Source: Prostheceraeus crozeri
Lineage: Eukaryota > Platyhelminthes > Polycladida > Euryleptidae
Direction: 5' to 3'
Length of the DNA stretch: 64,000 nucleotides
NCBI GenBank assembly: GCA_907163375.1
Contig: CAJQUW010007746.1
Coordinates: 1-64,000, forward strand
Positions 12,792 to 24,611 of this stretch are shown here, in pieces. The stretch's first letter is position 1. Each line of letters starts with the position of its first letter. The translations under genes and the position numbers were made by a program. The notes under the pieces are model-generated. The model was not told where the DNA came from. It was given only the letters and a program-made list of their open reading frames with translations, and did not search any database.

Positions 12792-14900
12792 TAAACCACA
12801 GATCTGGTTTAATGGGCTTCCCATGACAATGGTGTGAGATGCGTAAACATTTATTCGACGCCACGAAATCGATGGCTGATTTTACAATCAGTACAGTATA
12901 ATCTGAGATTTCAGATAACACCAATCTCGAGTCGAGATTTCTGATTGAAGAGACTAGCTATAGCGCCTTTAATTAGTATTATCGGTTTTACACATAAGTA
13001 TTGGGTCAGCATTTCGAACAATCTCAAGCTGCTCTGTAAACCAAACAATGTGACTACACTTAAAAGTTTTTTTTTTTGTTTAAGTTTTTGCAAAGAAATG
13101 ATTACTTCGAATCTTAATTCAGTTAAATGTGAATTTCAAGGATTTTGATTGTATCAAGTTTATTGATACTTTTTGATACAAATCAAGAAGATACAGTGAC
13201 TTAATGAATTAAAATGACAAACGCATAAATCAAGAAAATGTGTTTTATTGACTCGATTACACTTCGCTAGAAGTAACTATCGTGCTTGTCTTGTTTGCAC
13301 ACCTAAGTTCTAGAGCTCAATCATTAACTCAATCGACCAGCTACGTTGTCTATGCATAACACTACATTTTGTTCTGCTCTTCGTTGTCTCTCGCTCTATG
13401 AGATTCGCTACTGTCATGTTTTTTCGTGTGAGATTGTTGACAGTTTAAATCATATAAAAATACCGTATACCGTTCTGATTTCGATATTCGAAATTTTAAA
13501 TATCAGGCTAGATCTCGAGTTAGCAATCCCTAACCATCAGTAGTACTAAATTTGGTTGTCATATTGAAGCATTTGCTTACTAACATAGCTTGACTGCAAA
13601 TTTGAACGTTTCGACTCAATCGGGGGGGAGATGCTATACTAAACCTTCATGATTGAGGAAGAGAAGTAGTCTAATGATTGTATTTGCCGTAGGCCTACAT
13701 ATTCCGAAAATAAGTTCAATGATCAAATTCGAGAAATCCCTACAGATATACAAATTCGACAGGCCTAATATGTAAGAAATAGTTGACCAATATGCGATCG
13801 TCAGTTGAAGCGATTGCTTTCAAAAATGAAGGAACATCTGACTCGACTGAAAATTTTTATGGTTGATAATGAGAGAAATAAATGTAAGCCAGAATGAAAG
13901 AATCCTGAGCAGGCGCAACCAACTTGTACACGAGGGACAGCAGATTTATTGCAAACGATGACAGAAAAATAATTTCAGGACCTTGACCCCTGCTCTGCCT
14001 TTAACGAGGCAATAAGTCATTGATCAGTTTTAACATCTTTTCTATATCATTCGACCATTAAAATTTTCAATTCTTTGAAGTATGTTGATATGCCAAGCAA
14101 TAAGAATTTGGATAGAATCTCCGCAGCCGAGAAAGCCGGGTAGCAGTCGATGGGAGATGAGATAACCACAAGAGCATCAACATAAGCCAACTGACCATCT
14201 GAGGTGATCTAATATCTGGAATTACTGATTTAACTTTGTTGGTTTACAATTACTTACGTCAGTTTTACCTGTCATCGCTGGTAGGTGGAAATTCTTCAGT
14301 ACCGTCTTGAGCTTCCAAAATTGTAATCTTTGATTAGTTTTGATCACGTTGGGAAGTATAATCATTCCTCGAAAGCATCTGTTTGTGATGATTTTAATAT
14401 CATTTACCAATTTCTCGATTCTCTCATCCGATTTTCGAACTCGATCGTGCAAAAAATATGATTAACATGGGTATGTATTTAACCGAACATGTACATAGTT
14501 TAACATTCAAGCTTTAGTCCAAATTCAGATACTTGTTCAGTTCTGTTGTCTATCTTTATTTGGATTCAAGGACTTTGCTGGGGTGTCATTTTATATTAGG
14601 GCAAAAACATTAATAATACGTGGACTTTTGATGAAATAGCTAGCAGTTACCACATGGAAAAGACAGATTGGTCAGTTAATGGTAGGAAATTGTGTAGGAC
14701 GCTGTAAAGAAATTGTACCGTAACAATATATCACACTCAAGCCCTTGTCATGTTGTCAAGTATAATATAGAAGCACATTACGCGGAGAAAATGTTTGATG
14801 AAACCAATCCATGCGTCGGAAGGACTCGGTTCGTTTGATTTAAATCAATAATAAAAATCATGATTTAAATCACTTTTAGACTTTTATTACTATATGATAA
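12792..14900. other. intergenic, no recognised gene
   Basis: No coding family or RNA gene was recognised. Only short open frames of 60-76 codons without motifs occur. A direct/inverted GATTTAAATC pair sits near 14838-14872 (GATTTAAATC twice around an AT-rich spacer). The last part may include a decayed 5' portion of the hAT transposase that becomes readable from about 14.95 kb. Confidence 0.4.
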
Positions 14901-14949
14901 AACAAACAATGTGACAAATTGGAATTGAACTGCAAAATGCTCCAATGAA

Positions 14950-15270
14950 TCAGTATCGCCTCCAATAATGACCCTTTCAATGCTATGATTTTACCCGTAA
15001 TCCAATTATCAGATCTGGAAAGACCATGAAGCTGTCCGTCAGAGTCAATCAAACACCGTAATGGAGAAATTCGACCGTCGAATGACTGAAGCGCTCACTC
15101 CATACCACTACCTAGCGAATATAATCAATCCACGATATCTTGGTAATAAATTATCAGACTCTGATGTCAGCTCTGCGATGAAGCTACTGGCGGATTGAAG
15201 TATACGGATTGACAAACTTGTACACCAGTTTGTATGGCCTCAGTAGTTAATCTTCGCGCGAGAGCGAAGC
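14950..15270 (+). pseudogene. hAT transposase relic, central part
   Basis: A plus-strand frame reads an MEKFDRRMTEALTPYHYLA segment followed by NIINPRYLGNKL, closely fitting the hAT (and hAT-derived zinc-finger MYM/RNase-H-like) pattern in which a helix with MTPFHYAANILDPRYRG precedes the dimerisation domain. The frame runs into the Tc1 insertion at 15273 and resumes beyond it at 16425. One or more stops occur near the junction. It is a broken DNA transposon gene, not a domesticated host gene as far as can be seen. Confidence 0.7.
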
Positions 15271-15272
15271 TA

Positions 15273-16422
15273 CAGATTGTTTCATAAAAAATGGATCACC
15301 CTTAAACATCGCCTTAACTTCAACTTTGTCTAACTCCGCCAAACATGAACGAATTTCTCTGAAATTTGGAAGATATGTCAGTTGTGCTTACTAATATCAT
15401 TGTTGGAAATTTCAAGCATGAATATTGAGTTGTTTTCCTGTTATAGATGAAAAGGTAGTAGATAATTTGATTTTCATTTAGCAATGTTACACAAAATCAT
15501 ACCTCACTCTTATAAAATTATATTTGTTTCCTTTGTTATGTAATATGTTGTTCTACAAGCCAAAAGCTATCAAGAAAAACAAAAATAAAGAAAATCGGTC
15601 AATCAGAGCCAGTATAGCACCATTTATTCTCAAAAAATAATGCAATGATACAGTTGATTAAACTGGGACTTCAATGTTCCATAGCTTCCTGACTTCGTTG
15701 CGGTGGTGTTGGCAGCACTCCTGATTGCTTTCAGCTAGAAATCTAGCTCTTACCTGTTGAAAACAATACAAAGCACAAATGAACAATAACGAGATCGCAT
15801 TCACAAAAAGGCAAAGTGTCATCCTTGCTAGAACTACTTCACATACAGCAAGGAACCATGAATTTGCTGAAACGCATATGTGAATGTTTTCGAGATGAAA
15901 CATTGGCCAAATGACAGATATCTTGGTGATATATCGACTTGGTTATTTATGGATGATAATGCTAGTGGTCACAGGAGTAGTAGAGTGAACTTAACTAATG
16001 TCTCAATTAGGGCTTATGGACATTATCTGGCCCAGCTCGTTCTCCTGATCTGAATCCCATTGAAAATGTATGGAGTATTTCTTAAAAAACGTAAACGTTC
16101 GTCGTTGACTGTAATACCTACAGATGGCGTATCACAACTTTACGTCACTAGTTAAAAAGAGAGTGGAGAAAGTTAGATCAGTACAAAATCAACGATGTCA
16201 TCGAATTATGCCTAGACGAAGTTGGTAATGTCCATTGACCAATAAGGGTAGGGCCACAAAATATTAGCTTCTTAAGAACCGTTTTTTATATAGCTTATCA
16301 GATTATATAAGGACATTTAAATATATTAGGGACATGAAATAACATGAAAAATGCTTTCTGTATCATACCTATGCTTTATTTAGTCACATTTTAGGATGAT
16401 CCACTTTTTATGAAACGGACTG
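15273..16422 (+). mobile_element. Tc1-like copy B, internally deleted (1150 bp)
   Basis: It has the same termini as the copy at 10933-12789 and TA duplications at 15271-15272 and 16423-16424. Alignment by eye shows that about 610 bp of copy A (roughly 11.55-12.16 kb), covering most of the transposase, is missing, so copy B is a non-autonomous derivative. Numerous single-base differences separate the two copies, so neither is recent. Copy B sits inside the hAT transposase relic, giving the relative order hAT first, Tc1 second. Confidence 0.85.
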
Positions 16423-16424
16423 TA

Positions 16425-16735
16425 TTTGAGGAATACTTGCTATCACAAAATATCACAAAACAGGTAACACCGATAGCGTGGTGGAAGTTGGAAAACATCG
16501 ACGACGTGTAGCTGATTTTGCTATTCAATTACTTTCTGCTGTGAGTTCTAGTGCAGATATTGAGCGGAACTTCTCAACATTTGGATTAATTCATAATAAA
16601 CTACGTAAAGGACTAGGTACCGAAAGAGCTTCACAACTATTTTTTTGCTTACAAAATTTTGAACTCATAACTATCTATGGTAGAAACAATTTATTTTGTT
16701 TATTCTCGTTTTATTTGGTCGTCATGTTAGGGTAA
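16425..16735 (+). pseudogene. hAT transposase relic, C-terminal dimerisation domain
   Basis: Directly after the Tc1 copy the hAT frame resumes with EYLLSQNITKQ, a PIAWWK-type segment, then LLSAVSSSADIERNFSTFG and LRKGLG. This is the signature of the hAT C-terminal dimerisation domain (hydrophobic LL-A-SSA-ER-FS, then an R-L helix). The longest clean frame is 85 codons at 16478-16735. With the segment at 14950-15270 it forms one transposase relic split by the Tc1 insertion. Confidence 0.8.
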
Positions 16736-16739
16736 TATC

Positions 16740-17530
16740 GGAGTCAGTTAGTTTAGATTCTCAGATATGCACAAATCTTTATCATTTCTCACCAGTAATT
16801 AGGCGGTTTATACCTACATTTGCACTTTATGATTAAAGCCACACATTTCGTGATTTGCTATCTCCCATATTTTGCTTGTTTTTATTTACTTACACCTCCT
16901 AAAATATCTTGCTATTATCAAACAATGATCAGATATGACCGACATATATTTCATATATACTTGACATTTAAATCAACTTCGTTAGATACGAAAAATACTT
17001 TTTTCGACTGCATCGATATTTTGATTTTTTTAAAAAAAAACATGATTTTATCAAACCCGGATGAAACTGTAGTCACGTTTGTCTACAACTGTATCGACTT
17101 TGAACTTCAGTGTAAATGCTAAACACTGAATTTTTTGATTTTCTCAACATTTTGAGTCTATTTACTCTATGCCTCTACATATTTCCTATTTCCATGGTGA
17201 AGTTTCAACCATCTTGGAATTACTACGGATGAATTTGTGCGCATTGTGGACACTTAATTGTGTATTTTGTTTATTAGTCCTTGTGTCTGAGTTGGTTATA
17301 TAGTTTTGGTTGCGCCAACTTCACTTGCATCACTAGGAGTTGGAATCCTCAGTAGTTTAAAAGAAACAATTTACATGCTTGAGCTTACTGATATTTCTCG
17401 ACTTTCAGTAGCAACGCACTATTAGTTCCAATATTCCTTTGAGGTGTCTCATCTGTTCGGGCAATATGTATTGTATCTTGGCTTGGAGCTCAAGTTTCTT
17501 GCGATGAACGGGCACTGATATCAAGCTCTT
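16740..17530. other. intergenic, no recognised gene
   Basis: AT-rich sequence with only motif-free short open frames (the longest 100 codons at 16820-17122, rich in hydrophobic residues but without a recognisable domain). No RNA gene, satellite or terminal repeat was noticed. Confidence 0.4.
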
Positions 17531-17730
17531 CACGAGAAACTGAAATGAAACGGCCATTCCCCATTTGATGAATATAGCTTCCTATTGTTACTCGTAGTTG
17601 AGCAATTAAATAAAAAAACCGCTAGGCCTACTTTGCCCTATTATCAGGAACTCGGTGCACGACTTCTTTAAAAGCGTATTGATATACTATTGTACTAATG
17701 GAAAAAATAACATTTGATTAGTCATCTTAC

Positions 17731-17900
17731 CGACGTTTATGTAGCGCTGTTGTATAACCGCTTCGCTTTGGAAACGACATCGGCAATCCGCTCGATTCCG
17801 TCTGACGATTCTTTCCTCTCGATTGTAACTTCTGAGCTTCCGCGAAAGAACGCAAATTTTTACTGGTTTCTTCCTTATCCCCTGGGTATGCTTCTGCCAT
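17731..17900 (-). CDS. hypothetical coding exon, possibly an initial exon
   Basis: On the minus strand an ATG in good context (AGAATGG) opens 57 codons (MAEAYPGDKEETSKNLRSFA...) ending exactly where a donor-like GTAAGAT begins at 17730. Upstream in frame it stays open for 11 more codons to a stop. The peptide is polar and basic towards its end (ALHKRR) with no recognised domain. The next exon-like segment with an acceptor, near 17539, does not continue in phase with the simplest join. I do not recognise the protein; it could be a real first exon or a chance frame. Codon composition is balanced compared with surrounding AT-rich noise, which is the main support. Confidence 0.25.
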
Positions 17901-18484
17901 TCTGATTTGTTCGGTTCCGAATGTTTCCGATCAAGCTAGCAACCTTTTCCTGAACATTTACAATAATGCCAAATAACATTGGGTTTCATTAGAAATTAAA
18001 GAGCATCAATATGAACTATCAAACTAGAACATATCAACTCAGAATAATCTCAGATGTTACCACTGGTAATCATGGCCCCAATCGAAACTTAATTTTTACA
18101 GTAAGATTTAGGAAAAAGCATGTAGGTTCTCTCCTTTTAGTTAAGGAACCATATAAATGAAAATAGTATAGTAGAATATTGACTAGAACGGAAATCAATG
18201 CAAAAACTTTGGCACATTAGAGGCAACTAAGTTCGGGAAACTGTCTCAAACTTTCTATTTCATGAATCGTGGAAATAACTTAAATTTCGCGGATGATGTG
18301 GGTCTTCAAATAAGTCAGTTATTCAAAAGGATATTCATATCTAATTGACCAGGACTAACTTGTAGTCTAAAGGGTTTAAACTAGTAGTTCTGTTTGATTT
18401 ATCCTGAAACGTCAATACTTTCCTACCTCTGGTACGTCGATTCATACCTGTGTGACTATACAATAGAAACCTCGGTAAACTCAC

Positions 18485-18607
18485 TCATCTCATCAGATGA
18501 GCCTGAACGTGGCCAATAACACCAATCATCAACAATCCAACTGGGTTGGAACAGAAAGTAAACTCCTTGGCTTCTCCCTTGCTGAAGTCAAAAACAGCAA
18601 ACTGCTT
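18485..18607 (-). CDS. hypothetical terminal coding exon
   Basis: On the minus strand a pyrimidine-ended acceptor (TTAACTTTCAG) is followed at 18607 by 40 open codons (KQFAVFDFSKGEAKEFTF... ending VQAHLMR) and a stop. The composition looks protein-coding and one frame only is open. It follows, on the same strand, the tnp2-like relic at 18640-19480 and could be that element's last exon or an unrelated host exon. No domain is recognised. Confidence 0.25.
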   Translation of the reverse strand, partial: KQFAVFDFSKGEAKEFTFCSNPVGLLMIGVIGHVQAHLMR

Positions 18608-18639
18608 CTGAAAGTTAATTAAAAATGATTTGTTATGGT

Positions 18640-19480
18640 GTAAATATAATATTCAGACTTCAAGTTCTTACGTTAGTATGGACTATTCCACTCGCCCAAT
18701 GTGGTTGAATCTGCTCCTCTCTTTCTTTTCAGTAAAGCCATACTGTTGGAAGAAAGATATCATCAAGATAAAACTATGTGCAACACCTATGGGGATAAGT
18801 CATGACCTTCATGTAACATTGCCATAAAAACCGAAACATTTTTTTCGTCAAATCCTGGCTTGTACTAAGATCTATCCTCATGGCGCGACGCATAGTCTTC
18901 AAAGTTGTTTTGCTTAGAGATTTGTAGCTGCAGTGATTGTTATTTACTTTAAAACAACCTATCAATTCTGACGAAATGGGCTTTCGAAAATACGGAACAG
19001 TCTAAAAATTCGCAGCATCAAAAATTGTTATCCCCGAAAATATCTATCACGTATGTCTCAGCATTTCTTATGACGCAAGTCGACGTAACAATTGTTAGGG
19101 ATACTTTAGTGTGAAATAAATAGGATCAGACTTCGTAAAAGTATCATACTTTGTTCGCCTCCTGTCTCTCGTAGGAACACTTTTAATAAGTGATACGTAT
19201 TGGGTGCCTTGCTGGACTGACAGAACGTTTATAACACACCAAGATGGGCCCTGTCGTTTTTTCAAAATTGTATGCAGAAAACTGACTCAAGACTTACCAT
19301 GCACCTCTGCAATACGTCGATAGATGTAGAAGGACAATGGACATTTATACACCATGAAAGAAGTCCCATACAAATGTTGTGCTTGCTCACAAAAGGAAAT
19401 CAAAAGTTTTTCAGCCTTTCCATTTTCAGTTTGTCGTTTTTTCTTTTTTTTCTCTTGCTGTATTTGGATCAACCAATAGA
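18640..19480 (-). pseudogene. tnp2/DUF4218-like transposase relic
   Basis: Minus-strand segments in several frames resemble the C-terminal region found beside tnp2 transposases of CACTA/EnSpm elements and related animal genes: KLLISFCEQAQHLYGTSFMVY, then in the next frame NVHC ... DVLQRC ... SLESVFCIQF, matching the family pattern FC...LYG..F.VYNVH...DV..FG.LDS.SAFPFEN. Further on, CFKVNNNHC matches the following NxCF-V(N/D)...C block. At least two frame changes and several stops are present. The assignment is by pattern only. It is notable because CACTG-ended elements are common in the window. Confidence 0.4.
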
Positions 19481-19683
19481 CAGAAACCTCCAGGCATTCA
19501 GAGCACAGAGATTTTGGAAATGTGAATTTGATTCCATCAGTCCCTTAAAGATAATTCTGCATGTATATCAGTAATATCTGCCGTAATTCTGTGGATTTGT
19601 ACCTGATACATTGTCTGTATCTGAATATGAATCACGAGCTTAATAGACTGATAGTTGTTCACTGATATAAACCCCCTCCGAAT

Positions 19684-19958
19684 TCACTGGAAATCGTTCT
19701 GGATTAAGTTCATCACACGAACCGCATCAGACATGAGATGAGGTATAGACGGATGTTGAACTGGAGGAATTCTGACTTCTGGGGTCACGATATGTAATAG
19801 ATGCCACGCTTTGCGTTTCGCGTCGAGAATTTCTTTCCTACTTTTTTTACGCTTGCCCCCCAGTTCGTATCGTTTTTCAGATAAGATATCGTTTCTTCGT
19901 GCGCATGCAGCACGTATTCTTTGCAGCAGCTGATCCGAACTCAAGATGAATCCATCAC
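19684..19958 (-). CDS. hypothetical terminal exon of an unrecognised protein
   Basis: A minus-strand acceptor (AATATTTTGCAG) at 19959-19960 is followed by 90 open codons, DGFILSSDQLLQRIRAACA... through a very basic stretch GGKRKKSRKEILDAKRKAW to a stop at 19684. The good-quality acceptor, the absence of internal stops and the charged, non-repetitive composition suggest a true exon. The basic run could serve as a nuclear-localisation or nucleic-acid-binding segment; that is inference. An internal Met at 19944 gives an 86-codon frame, but the reading frame extends back to the acceptor, so an internal or terminal exon is likelier than a one-exon gene. Upstream exons were not found. It could also belong to the transposase relic immediately downstream. 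Confidence 0.35.
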
Positions 19959-19969
19959 CTGCAAAATAT

Positions 19970-21190
19970 TACGAAAAATATTTTTGCGTCCTCGAATATA
20001 GTTGATCTGATTTAATAGTAGCCGGAAATTCTAAAGGTGTCCACTATCAAGCTTTAATAATTTTTTCAATAAAGTAGTTCCCTATGTCAAGGTTGCAAAA
20101 TGAATAAAATTACATAACACTTCTATTTCGCTGAAGATATATACGCCCCTACCGTGAAACAGAGTTAACAAAAAATTAGGAGGTTTAAAAAAATAGGACT
20201 TTGTCGTAGGTCCACAAATTATGGATTCAACCAGCACCCGAGCACAGGTACCGGGCATGGCCGCTACCCGATCGTTTCCACTTGTCCGTCTCCAATTTTC
20301 ATCAAATCTTTGTGCTTAATTGTTCCATAGAGCCTCCCACAACATTAGCTTATGGTCTACAAACTAGGAGATACTTAAATATTACAATTAGAATTGAACA
20401 TAATGATAATACATTGAATATGATTATATAATTATGTTCAGGAGTTAGTTTAGAATTGGATTACAGAGCCTAACTTCAGAACTACTCCCTTTGTTAGGTC
20501 AACCTGATTTGGGTAATGCTGCTATGGGCGAGTGTGACTATCAACCTGTGCATGGTCAACTTGGAAATTGGAAATATCAAACTGGCACGGGCATCGTAAT
20601 ATGATCAGACACAGTCACAGAAACCCATACCAAAAGTACTCTAGCTTGTTAGTTTGTACTTTCTAACAAACAAACAAAAGGCAACGCAACAGAAAATAGT
20701 CCTACATCACATGGCCAATGAAAGATTAAAAGATCCGAATTCAATTTTTTCTATTATTTGATATACTCATTAGCTTCTTACAATACTTTTCGTGTCATGA
20801 CAGGCATTGACTTCAATCTTTGGAGGTGGTGATTATATTTTTGAATAGCTTTTTTCGTGAAAATCGAAAAACAAAATTCATATTAATAATAAGGCATACA
20901 AAACATTTTATGGCGTACAAAAGTTTTTCAGTTATCACTCCTTGAACCATATATATTGCTTATTATAATCTACTATAATATACTACGTAATATATACTAT
21001 AGTATATTATATATTATAATCATACTACTATTTTTTTCAAAGGAATAGCTTTTAACGGCTACAGTTGCGGCCATGAAGTTTGCAACACTGTCTCATAGCA
21101 GTAGAAAAAAAAACACACAACATTTCCTCTTTCTATGTGTAAGATTTTACCATAGTAATATTCAATCATGTAACCAATAAGACTCATAAC
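19970..21190. other. intergenic, no recognised gene
   Basis: No coding family was recognised. An alternating AT tract with repeated TATAATATA-type words lies at about 20950-21025. No terminal repeats or RNA genes were noticed. Confidence 0.4.
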
Positions 21191-21199
21191 AATTTTAAA

Positions 21200-22400
21200 C
21201 AGAACATAATAAACAACAACGATGATGAAGAAGCGTAGTACTTGGTTTTTTTGGATGCCCTCGCTTTGATCACAGCGTTAATTCTGCTGATGGCATGAAA
21301 TGAACCAATTTTGCACAAAAATCACATGATTTCTTCGTCATGGTGCCAAATATGGAGAAGTTTGCATCAGATTTGTCAGAATTGTTATGGAGTGTTGGCC
21401 TGGTAATGTTTTAAAAACACACGGTTATAATAATGCTCGCATAGATATTTGCAATCGTATTATAGTGTCCGGAGGACCGAAGGAGGCCAGTGAGAAGTTG
21501 ATGTTTCGATCGATAAAGTGGGGATAAGCATGTAGGAGCGTGTCACTGTTGAAAAATAACCGCTACCGCTGGGGAACCAATCACGAATTTGCTATAACCA
21601 CTCTTCCGTCAATAATTTCGTCGATGTGAAATCATGACTGTTTCATGTTTCGCTTCAACAAAGATGATGCCCGTCCCGGTGCCATGAACTTGAGAAACAT
21701 GCCCAAATGAATCACGCTGGTAGGATGCTTGTCTGCGTCCTTGGGGATTAAAGTGTTCATGGTCTCAAAGGAGTCACGCATCTACTATTCTGCGACATGA
21801 ACCGAGGACAGTTGTCAATGATTTCCTAAAATTGTCTTAAAAAAATATTATTTTTATTATATAAAAATAAATTTAATATACTAATATTCACACTAAATGA
21901 TGACATTTTGCCATCTGGCTTCACTCCACGATTGGTGCTGTCCTAGCCCATATTGGTGTAACGCTTCACAATTTGCACGCATTGCTCAAAAAGAGACGTA
22001 CGACAAGGTTTAATAACTTTTCAGCCGGCAATGTTCTAAGATACACACGTCGCATTGTTCTTTCGCTGTTGATGTTGATGAATTTGTCCAACCGAGTATC
22101 CTACAGCGTGATAGTCACGTAAAATGTCCTTACGCAGCTAGCGAGTATCAGGAGGATTATTGACAACCAAATGCTTGCACCTCGGCGACAAATCTCTTTC
22201 AAGGTGAAATTTTTGAATTTGGGTCCACAATTTTTTTGATAATCGTCTCGTAGCAAATCCATTTGTTGGTAGTGACTGGATAGTTCGTGCTTCACAGTCG
22301 ATTTGCTGATGTTTTCAAATCATTGGCTAATTTCGGCTTGTGTACTTTCTCTGTGTGGTTCAATAAAGTGGCTACTAATTTTTGGCAATACGAATCTCAT
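21200..22400 (-). pseudogene. decayed Tc1/mariner-superfamily transposase (minus strand)
   Basis: Read on the minus strand, frame-shifted pieces recall a Tc1/mariner-type transposase: KHPTSVIHLGMF (family block with VMVWG/VMHLG), then IIFVEAKHETV, then IFQQ followed by a HAPT segment (family FQQD-APxH, the second catalytic Asp region). The frame is broken many times and no intact terminal repeat was identified. The identification rests on three short motifs in the right order; an unrelated origin is possible. Confidence 0.35.
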
Positions 22401-22424
22401 TCTAGCGTCGCCTCCATGATGCCG

Positions 22425-22500
22425 CAGTACCTCCGCCCTCAACCCCCTCCCGCCCCCTCCCGACCACCTTACCTACGCGCCCCCCCCACCCACCCCGCGT
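22425..22500. other. C-rich island
   Basis: A 75-bp patch dominated by runs of three to nine C, with a clean drop back to AT-rich sequence on both sides. On the minus strand the G-runs could form a quadruplex. Comparable skewed patches occur at 8430-8600 and 36100-36620. Confidence 0.5.
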
Positions 22501-22504
22501 GAAA

Positions 22505-23870
22505 AATGGAAGATAAAACCCTGAATTCACAGCTTGCTTTCAAATTTGAATTTAAGAAGAATGCAAATGAGCATACTATCTATTAACATTTACCTATTCA
22601 AAACTTTGTCAACAACATTGACATGGCTCAGGCAATAGAAATCAGCTAAGAGTGACGTTCAGTCCAAGGATGCATAGCACTATCACAACTAAGTTGCAGA
22701 TAATTTTTTATCATTCATAAGGCAGTGTTGCAGACTATCATGGCGCGCAACTGTAGATAGAATGCATTACTGAGACTCGCTCCCCCTCGCCACTAAGCGC
22801 AAAACCAGCACTGAATAATGAGCTCAACTGTTTCCAAGTAATAAACTTCTTCATCTATGATTAAAAATGTTAAATTCAAAACTTATAAGTCAGTTCTTCC
22901 GCCTGCAGCTACGAGCGAGCTGTCAATTTTCTATTAACTCATGCCATGACACGTCACACGATAAACACCCAGCGTCTTTAATGTGAAAGATTTTTCATGA
23001 AACCCTGGGATTGCTGTTCAGGCTTCGCTTTCGATGTTGAGAAGACTCTTGAACTGCGGCAGAGCTGTCCTAGTCACAACAAAATATCTCGATCACTACA
23101 AATCTACGGAACACGCAGTCTAAAAGCTTTGGGCAGCATCTTTCAGTACTTGCGTGCAATTGAGCCATATTTTCTTTCGAGAAAACTGTACAATGAATGT
23201 TTAAAAACTTCCTTTCCATACATTCTAATTATAAAGTGATACCAACAAAAAACGAATGTCGCTCAGAGTGCTCAGATCGCTGACTACTCACCGACCGCTG
23301 CGTAAATAATTTATACAATCAGAATCAATTTCCATAAATACAATAGGATTGACGGCCACGTTAGCAGCCAGACAAAAAAATAATCCACGTCTTAAAAATT
23401 ATTAGTCACTAGTTGATAGATAAGATGTGGGAGTGTGATGTTTGAAACTTTTGATATTTAAACGGCTTGATGAATAAGTCTACAATCGAATCTAAGGTTA
23501 GTTAAGCGATGAAATCTCGATACACCATCGTCGCACGACTACGTAAGGAAAGCAGTGTGTTTGCGTGGTCTATGCAAAAACGTGGTCTTGCTTCAGCAGT
23601 AGAACGTTTTTGTGACAAGTGGACATTGGTGCCATTATAACTTGAATTGACTAGAGAGGGTGGCAGATGCCGGAGGCGAAAGTTTCTGATCTAATAAAAT
23701 CCACAGTGTAGGCATTTGTAGAAATAGAGACAGACAGACTGAAATTCAGAATAGCAGGCTAGCAGGCAAAGTCCTTACCTAGATATAATTTCACGAGGAT
23801 TCGTGTTTGTAGCATTTATATGTTGACTAAGGAGTATAGGCATGCCTACACATATCAATCAGCATATTTA
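22505..23870. other. intergenic, no recognised gene
   Basis: Only motif-free short open frames (up to 80 codons at 22997-23239) are present. No repeat structure or RNA gene was noticed. Confidence 0.4.
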
Positions 23871-23884
23871 GCGCCATCACAATT

Positions 23885-24235
23885 CTCAAAAGGGCGCCGC
23901 CCTCAAGCAATGTCAAAAGGGCCCTTCACAATCTACAAGAAATGCCATCATTCACGAACATCTGGCTATAACAAAATCTCCAGAGGGACCCTCCACAATC
24001 TTAAAGAGCCCTTTCAGAATCTCAAGAGGGCCCTCACAACCCTAAAGGACCCCTTCACGATGTCAAAAGGGCCCTTCACAATCTAAAAAGGCCCCTCATG
24101 ATCTCAAAAGGGCACCCTCTCTATCTTAAAAGGGTCATTTCACAATCTAAAAGGCCCCTCACAATCTACAAGGGCCTCCTTACGATCTCAAGAGGGCCTC
24201 TCACCATTTCGAAAGGGCCCCTAAAATGCTTCAGA
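23885..24235. repeat. GGGCCC minisatellite, unit about 21-22 bp
   Basis: About 16 degenerate copies of a unit like AAAAGGGCCCTTCACAATCT run head to tail. The core is the palindrome AGGGCCCT, often mutated to GGCCCCT or GGGCCTC. The 88-codon plus-strand open frame over its first half (repeating KGPFTI-like words) is a by-product of the repeat and is not called as a gene. Confidence 0.8.
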
Positions 24236-24545
24236 AAGGAATGATTTGATCCTTACTGGAACATTTTCACGCTATAGTTTAGTCTAAAAGAAGCCGGAAT
24301 TCCGGTTAATCATCACAACTTTCTAATCACTACACTTTCAAACAAACTTGATTTTTGATTCATCCGACGTGATCGCAGATTGGTATTTAAATTCTACATG
24401 TATTTTAATATCGCTGCGGAACTGGCCAATTGTAGATTCATGGTTTTAAAGCAAATGCAGGATATTCATGATATACAACTAATGTGACCATCATCATAAT
24501 CTTATAACAAAACTGAAAATTGCTGTATATCGTGTTTATCATATG

Positions 24546-24611
24546 TTTCATCCATAGACATCGGATAACATTATTAGTCCTAATAATGTAATCCGATGTC
24601 TATGGTTTCAT
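24546..24611. repeat. 54-bp near-perfect palindrome flanked by TTTCAT direct repeats
   Basis: Arms 24552-24577 and 24580-24605 (26 nt each, one mismatch, 2-nt loop) begin CCATAGACATCGGAT. The hexamer TTTCAT lies immediately outside both arms (24546-24551 and 24606-24611), as a target-site duplication would. It may be the remnant of a hairpin element or a very small insertion. Confidence 0.7.

Noticed and set aside
14838-14872. GATTTAAATC pair as transposon ends
   Set aside because: Too short, with no duplication outside and no partner element.
17480-17539. Downstream exon partner for the 17731-17900 exon
   Set aside because: The acceptor near 17540 is good, but joining it to the upstream donor gives an immediate stop, so no multi-exon model is proposed.
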